Source: Sphaerochaeta sp. (GTDB lineage: Bacteria; Spirochaetota; Spirochaetia; Sphaerochaetales; Sphaerochaetaceae). From it: 39,912 bases of DNA. The position numbers were made by a program, and so were the translations under genes. The notes below the pieces were generated by a model. The model made no database searches and was not told the DNA's origin. It saw nothing but the letters and a program-made list of their open reading frames with translations. The DNA is taken from positions 1-39,912 of the forward strand of contig SHOI01000007.1 in NCBI GenBank assembly GCA_004294855.1, written 5' to 3'. Shown here piece after piece: positions 34,393-39,912 of this stretch (positions are counted from its first letter, which is position 1; every line of letters begins with the position of its first letter).

Positions 34393-35397
34393 TTAGAAGA
34401 TATATCCGAACGACATGGTGGCTTCGAGGAACTGGTGTCCGCCACTAGCGAACTTGTCCAGATCGACGCCGTACTTTCCGCCGATTCCAAGGGTGAAGTG
34501 GTCGGTCAGGCGGTAGGAAAGCGCCGCCTTGGCGAACACTCCATAGCGGTAGGTGAGCGTGCTGCTGTCGATGAACGAAGGATCAAGGCTGTAGGTTAAG
34601 AAGCCGCCACCTCCGAGACCGAGGGCTATGCGGCCGCCTTCGACGTTCAGCATCACGGCGGGACTGGCGGTGAATGAGTGTTCCAGACTCGTGAAGAAGG
34701 TGGAAAGCGCGTCGAAGTTCCCTTTGAGAACCTTGCTGAGGGTGGCTCGGTAGGTTGTTCCCCTGAGGTACGGGGTGTACTCGAGATCAAGGTCGACGCC
34801 GAGTCCGAACACCTTTGCGAAGGTAAGGATGTTGTGGAACTCCAACGTCATACCGCCCTTCAGGTTGTTGATATCGTAGGCGGAGTTGAACCGGGAACGC
34901 TGGCGATTATACCCCAGATTGATTCCCAGCTTCGTGTAGAAGCGGCTCGGCTCCTTCACCTTCGGGGCCTTGGGCGGGGTGGCAACCGGTTCTGCCTTCT
35001 TGACCTCTTGCACAGGTGCTGCCGGTTGAGGCGCTGAGGGAGCGGGTGTGACCGGCTTGGGTGCAACGGGCTCCTCGACAACGGCTTGCGGCTCCGGTGC
35101 AAGAATCATTGCCTCGGCTACCGATCGGGTGCTCTCGCTGAAGTGGATCCCGTCATAGGACTGCTGCAGGTAGAGCGTATGGTCGACGGTTCCATCCAAT
35201 CCTCGTTCGGTGTAGCTCGTGACGCTTGAATCGACGGTGATCCAGCCTTCCGGTTTCTCCGAATCTATCTGGAATCGGAAGGTTGTGACTTCCGGATCTT
35301 CCAACAACCATTCCCACGTTATTACGACGGGGACGGCAAACAACATGGCGGGAAGTAGGATCAAGATTGCCAACAACGCTGTGAATTTCAACTTCAT
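34393..35397 (-). CDS. Outer-membrane beta-barrel protein with N-terminal domain
   Basis: 334 residues. A signal peptide (KFTALLAILILLPAMLFA) is followed by an Ig/fibronectin-like segment (about 22-95: VVITWEWLLEDPEVTTFRFQ, then YLQQSYDGIHFSES). A Pro/Ala/Glu-rich linker (about 100-150) leads to an ~180-residue domain of alternating strands (RFYTKLGINLGYNRQ, LALGLGGGGFLTYSL, HFTLGIGGKYGVDL). The protein ends in FGYIF, with the terminal Phe that marks barrel proteins for assembly. This plan, with a surface- or periplasm-facing domain tethered to a barrel, is common in Sphaerochaeta and Treponema. Its role is unknown. A -10/-35 pair lies in front and AGGAG precedes the ATG. Confidence 0.8.
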   Translation of the reverse strand: MKLKFTALLAILILLPAMLFAVPVVITWEWLLEDPEVTTFRFQIDSEKPEGWITVDSSVTSYTERGLDGTVDHTLYLQQSYDGIHFSESTRSVAEAMILAPEPQAVVEEPVAPKPVTPAPSAPQPAAPVQEVKKAEPVATPPKAPKVKEPSRFYTKLGINLGYNRQRSRFNSAYDINNLKGGMTLEFHNILTFAKVFGLGVDLDLEYTPYLRGTTYRATLSKVLKGNFDALSTFFTSLEHSFTASPAVMLNVEGGRIALGLGGGGFLTYSLDPSFIDSSTLTYRYGVFAKAALSYRLTDHFTLGIGGKYGVDLDKFASGGHQFLEATMSFGYIF

Positions 35398-35461
35398 GGT
35401 TTATAACTCCTATCTGTAACCTACGACGGACTACACGCTTTGATCGTAGTTCAGTACTATA

Positions 35462-35490
35462 ATAATACACGCAGCTCATTAATATAACAA
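35462..35490 (-). promoter_or_regulatory. Promoter of the outer-membrane protein gene
   Basis: On the - strand TTGTTA (35485-35490) and TATTAT (35462-35467) are separated by 17 bases, giving a leader of about 60 bases before the ATG at 35397 with AGGAG in front. Confidence 0.6.
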
Positions 35491-35532
35491 GTAAATAGGC
35501 GAAATCGATACAGAATAGGAGAATTTTACGAG

Positions 35533-36117
35533 ATGCGCGACTCAATTCAAACGCTTGCGGTGTTTTGCGGCTCGTCAAGCGGACACAACCCGCTATACAC
35601 CGAGGCGGCAAAGGCGATCGCTGAAACGATGGCCGATAACAACATCGCTCTCGTATATGGTGGAGGTAATCGCGGGTTGATGGGCATCGTTGCCGAAACG
35701 GTTCATCGACGAGGCGGTTATGTGATCGGGGTCATTCCTCAGTTGCTCAACCGAGCGGATGTCGTGATGCGCAAGGTCGAAAACGAGCTCATCGTCGCCC
35801 ATGACATGCATGAACGGAAAGCATTGATGTATGAGCGGAGCGATGGATTCATCGCCCTGCCCGGAGGAATCGGGACCTTGGAAGAACTTCTTGAGGTCTA
35901 TACCTGGCTCCAGCTCGGATATCATAAAAAACCGGTAGCCGTATTGAATATCGGGGGCTTCTTCGACCACCTGCTTGATTTGCTGACTCACGCCAATGGC
36001 GAAGGATTCATCAAAGATGACATCATGAACTCGCTGATCGTCGCTGACGACATTCCCTCCCTTTTTGAACAGCTCGATCGGTGGGACGCTCAGCTGGGAG
36101 ACAAGCTTTCACCATGA
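35533..36117 (+). CDS. LOG-family protein (TIGR00730; nucleoside 5'-monophosphate phosphoribohydrolase-like)
   Basis: 194 residues of the usual LOG length. It starts with the strand LAVFCGSSSG and has VYGGGNRGLMG and the signature PGGIGTLEELLEVYTW, in which the conserved E-x-x with an upstream Arg forms the active site. Family members cleave cytokinin or AMP-type nucleotides to base and ribose phosphate; in bacteria the true substrate is often unknown. The stop overlaps the next gene's ATG (ATGA), so translation is coupled. Confidence 0.9.
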   Translation: MRDSIQTLAVFCGSSSGHNPLYTEAAKAIAETMADNNIALVYGGGNRGLMGIVAETVHRRGGYVIGVIPQLLNRADVVMRKVENELIVAHDMHERKALMYERSDGFIALPGGIGTLEELLEVYTWLQLGYHKKPVAVLNIGGFFDHLLDLLTHANGEGFIKDDIMNSLIVADDIPSLFEQLDRWDAQLGDKLSP

Positions 36118-37034
36118 AGATCAATCGCTACCTCATCATCGAATATTTCAACGTCATAGCGGGATCATACCTCACCGCATTGGGAATCGCCCTGTTCAGT
36201 GCGCCAAGCAAAATCGTGAACGGCGGAGTCAGTGGAATCGCCATCATCGTTCACCACAGCCTCGGGTGGGATACCGGGTTCTCCATTTTCCTCTTTTCAA
36301 TCCCCCTGTTTCTCCTCGGGCTTCTCGTCTTTGGCAAGCGCTATGCGGTAAAGAGCCTTGCGGGAACAATCCTCCTAAGCGTGTTCACCACGATGAACAA
36401 CATGATTTTCGGCTACGAGGGGGTTTTGGATCCTTCCAACGTCCTCTCCGTCCTATTAAACTCGCTCAGCGCCGGAGCTTTGATGGGGTTGGGGCTTGGA
36501 ATGGTGGTCCGCAGCGGATCGAACACCGGTGGAACGGATATCCTTGCCCAGGTGGTGGCCCGCTATACTCCCCTTTCGATGGGAACCTCCTTTCTCATCG
36601 TCGACGGATTGATTATCCTCGTCGGAGCATTGATCTTCGGTCTTGAGATGGCGCTCTACGCCCTCATTACCGTCTTCATCACCAGCGCGGCGATCGACAA
36701 GGTGGTCCTCGCCTTCGGGCGTCGTTCGGCAAAAACGGTGTTTATCATTTCAACGCAGTTGGAAGCAATAAAAGATGCGATCCTCACCGAGCTCGGTCAT
36801 GGCGGGACGATTCTTTCCGGCACCGGAATGTATACCCGGACCGACCGTCCGGTGATCATGACCGTCGTGGCGAATACGAAGCTCGCCGCCTTGACGCACA
36901 TCGTCCACCGGTACGATAAAAACGCCTTCATGGTTGTCCAAGAGGCGTTCAATGTGCTCGGCGAAGGGTTTACACCGATCGAGGAGGGAGCATGGAGTTC
37001 CCACCTCGACATTACCCAGGAGCAGCGTCCTTAA
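36114..37034 (+). CDS. YitT-family membrane protein (DUF161 + DUF2179)
   Basis: 306 residues from the ATG at 36114, which overlaps the LOG stop; an upstream in-frame start would reach well into the LOG gene. Five to six membrane segments occupy about 1-185, with the family signature GGVSGIAIIVHH and GMVVRSGSNTGGTDILAQV. A cytosolic C-terminal domain (about 200-285: FIISTQLEAIKDAILTELGHG onward) is DUF2179. Function is unknown in the family. It converges with the nucleotidyltransferase gene and overlaps its end by four bases. Confidence 0.9.
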   Translation: MKINRYLIIEYFNVIAGSYLTALGIALFSAPSKIVNGGVSGIAIIVHHSLGWDTGFSIFLFSIPLFLLGLLVFGKRYAVKSLAGTILLSVFTTMNNMIFGYEGVLDPSNVLSVLLNSLSAGALMGLGLGMVVRSGSNTGGTDILAQVVARYTPLSMGTSFLIVDGLIILVGALIFGLEMALYALITVFITSAAIDKVVLAFGRRSAKTVFIISTQLEAIKDAILTELGHGGTILSGTGMYTRTDRPVIMTVVANTKLAALTHIVHRYDKNAFMVVQEAFNVLGEGFTPIEEGAWSSHLDITQEQRP

Positions 37035-37939
37035 TTGAGCCAGAGCTGCTCGGGATAGAGTCCCTCTTCAGTTTTTTTGGCAAGTTGAAGTTTCACGTTT
37101 TCCCGGTCTTCGGCGTAGGTCATTCCGAACCAATGCTCGTCAGTGGTGTAGAAACGAACTTTTCCTTCACCTTTTGCTACGAGGTTTCCCACTCCGTTGG
37201 GAAGGTAGCACTCGTTCTTTTCACTGGTGACGTGCTCTTCAATGAAGGTGTGCCAGTAGCGTTCAAAGGAATCGAATGCACTGTGGGCGAATCCGAAGAA
37301 GTTCATCGAGACCCATTCTTTCCCGGTAAGCGGAAGGTTCCCGCTCTCGCGAAAGCTCATCAGAGAATCGCCTTCATACCCGATCTTCGTGTGTTCGACC
37401 ATGCTCTTGAGGTACCCACCCTTTTCCGAGCAGATTGCCCGACTGACCGTTCCGATTCGACTTGTGGTGTTTTCAAGGACATAGCCGACCATGGCGTGCT
37501 CCTTGGCATCGGGGGCGAGACCGGCTAAATGGTTATACAGAGTAACATAAGGGGTTTTACCATAGTAATCGTCAGCGTTGATCACCGCAAAACTCCCATG
37601 AATCTCTTCTCGGGCACAGAGCACCGCGTGAATCGTTCCCCACGGTTTGACCCGTCCCGCCGAGAGTTCGAGCTGCTCCTCATTGAGCAGGGAATCCTGA
37701 TGTTGGAATACGTAGGTTGCGTCCATGTTTCTGGCGATTCGATCGAAAAGGTGGTAGCGAAACTCTTTTTCAATGGACTTCCTGACTACAAAAACAACTT
37801 TTTCAAACCCGGCCTCTTTGGCATCGAAGATCCCATAATCCAGGAGGGTCTGCCCATAGGCGCCGACACTATCGATCTGCTTGATGCCGCCATAGCGGCT
37901 ACCCATCCCAGCAGCTAAAATCAGAAGCGTTGGTTTCAT
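37031..37939 (-). CDS. Nucleotidyltransferase (sugar-phosphate NTP transferase type)
   Basis: 302 residues with the classical N-terminal loop LLILAAGMGSRYGGIKQ (L-x-x-G-x-G-[ST]-R). INADDYYG supplies the metal-binding Asp; a further strand is HAMVGYVLENTTSRIGTVSRA, and the C-terminal extension is WFGMTYAEDRENV. It resembles glucose-1-phosphate thymidylyl/uridylyltransferases in fold, but the usual P-K-x-x-x-P segment reads GGIKQIDSVG, so the sugar is not certain. The ATG has GGAGGAAG in front. It stands alone on the - strand. Confidence 0.85.
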   Translation of the reverse strand: MKPTLLILAAGMGSRYGGIKQIDSVGAYGQTLLDYGIFDAKEAGFEKVVFVVRKSIEKEFRYHLFDRIARNMDATYVFQHQDSLLNEEQLELSAGRVKPWGTIHAVLCAREEIHGSFAVINADDYYGKTPYVTLYNHLAGLAPDAKEHAMVGYVLENTTSRIGTVSRAICSEKGGYLKSMVEHTKIGYEGDSLMSFRESGNLPLTGKEWVSMNFFGFAHSAFDSFERYWHTFIEEHVTSEKNECYLPNGVGNLVAKGEGKVRFYTTDEHWFGMTYAEDRENVKLQLAKKTEEGLYPEQLWLN

Positions 37940-38041
37940 CGTCTTCCTCCTTGGTAACCAAATCGCGCCTATTCTACCCTCTCCGCTTAAAAATAGTCAA
38001 ATCCTTCACCCCCGGGAAACCATCTGGTACTGAAGGTCAAA

Positions 38042-38338
38042 GTGGAGTATCCTCTCTTCATGAACAATCACGAACGCTTTACCAATGTTTTGGAATTTTG
38101 TGCGCTCAGCCCAACGTGCCGAACCTGTCCCTACTCGTTATATACCCGCCGTCATCAGGATGCTTCCAACAAGGCGTGTTTTACATCCAAAGAAAATCTG
38201 GAAGCGCTCGAACGATGGCTGCACAGCGAACATGAAGAGGACGATCCTGCCGAAGAGTTCCTCTCCGATGACCAAAAATGGCTTCAGGATCTCCTGAAGC
38301 TCCAATTCAACGATGATGAGGATGAGTTTGACTTTTAG
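38042..38338 (+). CDS. Small cysteine-containing acidic protein, unknown
   Basis: 98 residues from GTG 38042 (AAGG five bases upstream) or 92 from ATG 38060 (GGAG twelve bases upstream); the former spacing is better. Four cysteines cluster near the N-terminus (CALSPTCRTCPYS and a later AC), suitable for a metal or an iron-sulphur centre. The C-terminal half is helical and very acidic, ending DDEDEFDF. I do not recognise a family. Its end overlaps the convergent next gene by four bases. Confidence 0.55.
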   Translation: MEYPLFMNNHERFTNVLEFCALSPTCRTCPYSLYTRRHQDASNKACFTSKENLEALERWLHSEHEEDDPAEEFLSDDQKWLQDLLKLQFNDDEDEFDF

Positions 38339-38913
38339 TCGGTGGTCACTGTGAACTGAATCGCTGCACTATAGGTGCCGGTTGCGAAGCGATTGGGATC
38401 GAAATTGTCGATCTTGGCATAAATCTCTCCGCTTTCCTGAACTCCAAACGAGTTCGAATCACGATCCTGCGGTCCCACGGATCTGGAGACGATCGAGGAG
38501 CCTTCCACGGCAACGGCCCGCGCATCACCATAGGGAATAAAGCCTGCAGTAAACGGAATCTCCGTTTCAAGATGGGGGGCATGGGGAGTCCCGGGGGTCA
38601 AATAAAGCTTGAACCGTGTTCCCGATCCATCCTCGCCGGGGCGGATTTCAATCTTGAACCGTGCATTTCCAACATTTGAAAAGAGTCGATATCGACCGAT
38701 GGGAACGATGCTTCCCCGCGCTTCAATCAAATCGACGTTTTCAGCCTCGGTGGAGACCTCGATGCGGAAGTACTGGTCTTCGGGCATTCGTCCTTGGAGC
38801 GTGAATGAACTGATTACCGGGCTGTTGTTGCCCGACAAGGACCCGAGAACGATCACGGTGAAGATAATCGCCCATACAAGCCGCTTCAATTGCTGCATCA
38901 AACCTCTCTCCAT
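38335..38913 (-). CDS. Exported protein of unknown function
   Basis: 192 residues from the ATG at 38913 (GAGG eight bases upstream); ATG 38898 behind GAGAGAGG is equally possible, while an in-frame start 33 codons earlier is not. An N-terminal hydrophobic stretch (LVWAIIFTVIVLGSLSG) acts as a signal or anchor. The rest is a beta-rich domain (FRIEVSTEAENVDLIEARGS, RFKIEIRPGED, YSAAIQFTVTTD) reminiscent of pilin-like or surface adhesin sandwich folds, with one probable domain. No cysteine is visible in the mature part. Function unknown; found alone. Confidence 0.6.
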   Translation of the reverse strand: MERGLMQQLKRLVWAIIFTVIVLGSLSGNNSPVISSFTLQGRMPEDQYFRIEVSTEAENVDLIEARGSIVPIGRYRLFSNVGNARFKIEIRPGEDGSGTRFKLYLTPGTPHAPHLETEIPFTAGFIPYGDARAVAVEGSSIVSRSVGPQDRDSNSFGVQESGEIYAKIDNFDPNRFATGTYSAAIQFTVTTD

Positions 38914-39212
38914 ATTCTTTTCCTCAGCCACAGTGTACAAAGCGAAGCAACGGATGTCAAGAGTTTTCATTGTATATCTAACATTTTTTTCTGCAAAACA
39001 GATTAATATCAAACAAATCCTTTATTTATAAATAGTTACAATACCTATCCCTTCTGACATAGGGTTTTCATTCGCCACCAATCATGTGTATGCGGCGTGA
39101 GAATAGAACACGATGGCAACGGGAAGAGAATGATGTATGCCGAATGGATACCGTTGAGAGCTCGCCAATCAACCGAACGTTGGAATCGGATTCCTGAATT
39201 TGAGTAAAAGGG

Positions 39213-39242
39213 TTGAACATCACCGCGCTGATTCGTTAGTAT
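39213..39242 (+). promoter_or_regulatory. Possible promoter of tRNA-Arg
   Basis: TTGAAC (39213-39218) and TAGTAT (39237-39242) are 18 bases apart, with the tRNA starting 17 bases further on. The boxes are imperfect. The rest of 39013-39259 holds no convincing gene. Confidence 0.4.
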
Positions 39243-39259
39243 TACGGCTAGCATTTGCC

Positions 39260-39333
39260 GAGTCCGTAGCTCAGTTGGATAGAGCGTCTCCCTCCGGAGG
39301 AGAAGGCCGTGCGTTCGAATCGCGTCGGACTCA
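39260..39333 (+). tRNA. tRNA-Arg (anticodon CCG)
   Basis: A complete cloverleaf of 74 bases. Acceptor arms GAGTCCG and CGGACTC pair fully, with discriminator A at 39333. The D-arm is AGCTCAGTTGGATAGAGC. The anticodon stem TCTCC/GGAGA closes the loop CTCCGGA, giving anticodon CCG (reads CGG). The T-arm loop is TTCGAAT with two G-U pairs at the stem base. CCA is not encoded. A terminator follows seven bases later. Confidence 0.95.
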
Positions 39334-39339
39334 AAGCAG

Positions 39340-39367
39340 GGAGACTGGTCATTCAGTCTCCTTTTTT
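39340..39367 (+). terminator. Rho-independent terminator after tRNA-Arg
   Basis: GGAGACTG (39340-39347) pairs perfectly with CAGTCTCC (39354-39361) around a six-base loop, followed by TTTTTT (39362-39367). Confidence 0.92.
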
Positions 39368-39410
39368 GCGGGCGTATACTTTTTCCGTCCGATTCGGTAT
39401 CCTTTGAACC

Positions 39411-39912
39411 ATGAGTATTCGGGTCCTTTTTTTAGGAGAAATCGTCGGAAAGGCGGGAGTTCAGGCCGTTCGTCAAAACCTCAGAACGCTCCGGGAAGAA
39501 CAAGCGATCGATCTGGTGATCGCAAACGGGGAAGGAGCCACCGGAGGATTCGGTCTCGGCAAAGCCCATTCGATGCAGCTGCTGAAGAGCGGCATCGACG
39601 TGCTGACCGGAGGCGAGAAGATCTACTATAAGCTTGACATGGTCGAGTTCATCGACAAGAACCCTGCGATCCTTCGACCTGCAAACTTCCCCCAGCAGAA
39701 CCCCGGTCGGGGAGTTCGCTATCTGAACGTCGGTGAAACCAAAATCTGCGTCATCAACATCCTGGGCAACGCCGATTTTCCCCGAACCCATTTGACCAAT
39801 GCGTTCCCGCTGGCCGAATACCTCGTGACGAAAGCCCTTGAAGAGGGGGCGATTCCCCTTGTGCAATTTCACGCTTCCCCCACTGCCGAGAAGCAGGCGA
39901 TGGGGTTTCATC
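39411..39912 (+). CDS. YmdB/TIGR00282-like phosphoesterase with altered ligands, 3' end outside window
   Basis: The first 167 residues are present; the frame runs off the window. The N-terminus MSIRVLFLGEIVGKAG and VIANGEG, VDVLTGGEK, then FHASPTAEKQAMGF follow the order of YmdB/DR1281-type cyclic-nucleotide phosphodiesterases. Several of the metal-binding positions differ. Asp of the first strand (usually G-D-I-V-G) is Glu10; Asn after Glu (N-G-E-N) is Gly42; the G-N-H of the third motif is Gly68-Glu69-Lys70. His154 of H-A-x-x-T is kept (HAS-PT). The fold is probably retained but catalysis is doubtful or changed. The ATG has no strong Shine-Dalgarno and lies 44 bases after the tRNA terminator. 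Confidence 0.8.
   Translation, partial: MSIRVLFLGEIVGKAGVQAVRQNLRTLREEQAIDLVIANGEGATGGFGLGKAHSMQLLKSGIDVLTGGEKIYYKLDMVEFIDKNPAILRPANFPQQNPGRGVRYLNVGETKICVINILGNADFPRTHLTNAFPLAEYLVTKALEEGAIPLVQFHASPTAEKQAMGFH

Noticed and set aside
39045-39254. Short - strand open frame before the tRNA
   Set aside because: No ribosome-binding site and no recognisable product; it overlaps the likely tRNA promoter.

Overview
The window looks like a spirochaete chromosome (Spirochaetota, probably Sphaerochaeta-like). That is inferred from the gene mix and the outer-membrane protein style, not from a marker gene. The backbone from about 18.4 kb to the end is moderately GC-rich. The first ~7.7 kb, the 8.8-15.4 kb block and the 15.8-18.35 kb block are visibly more AT-rich and look acquired.

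Region 1 (1-~6150, + strand) is the end of an integrated element of Firmicutes type. It holds a phage-type family A DNA polymerase cut by the window edge, two small proteins, and a cassette of two large serine recombinases separated by a catalytic-domain-less 'mini recombinase'. An NTF2-like protein follows on the opposite strand, then a three-unit degenerate 30-bp repeat. The element abuts a sugar ABC permease gene (lplC-like) broken after about 70 residues; its partner lplB is intact.

Region 2 (7.8-15.4 kb, - strand) holds a Ca2+/Na+ antiporter and a catabolic operon: tripartite tricarboxylate transporter TctC-TctB-TctA, an FCD-type GntR regulator, an amidohydrolase and an opine-dehydrogenase-like enzyme. 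The tctC promoter has a perfect palindrome between -35 and -10 that suits the GntR protein. An AbiEi-like gene and a decayed copy of the antiporter 3' end lie upstream.

Region 3 (15.8-18.35 kb, - strand) is an AAA/DUF4143 ATPase plus Fic protein pair bracketed by two 41-bp palindromic repeats (34 of 41 bases identical by eye). The Fic gene has an in-frame TAG exactly between the Fic domain and a C-terminal winged helix.

Region 4 (18.4-29.2 kb, - strand) runs from a short-chain dehydrogenase with a probable leaderless promoter to TolC, a membrane-fusion protein, an ABC ATPase and FtsX-type permease, a histidine kinase, an NtrC-type regulator, oligoendopeptidase F and an RlmD-type rRNA methyltransferase. 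The efflux genes and the two-component pair are tightly packed and probably co-regulated.

Region 5 (29.2-39.9 kb) holds ftsH with a frameshift in the arginine-finger region, hslO (Hsp33), rlmKL, an outer-membrane barrel protein, a LOG-family gene, a YitT-family protein, a nucleotidyltransferase, two small unknown genes, tRNA-Arg(CCG) with a clear terminator, and the start of a YmdB/TIGR00282-like phosphoesterase that lacks several expected metal ligands.
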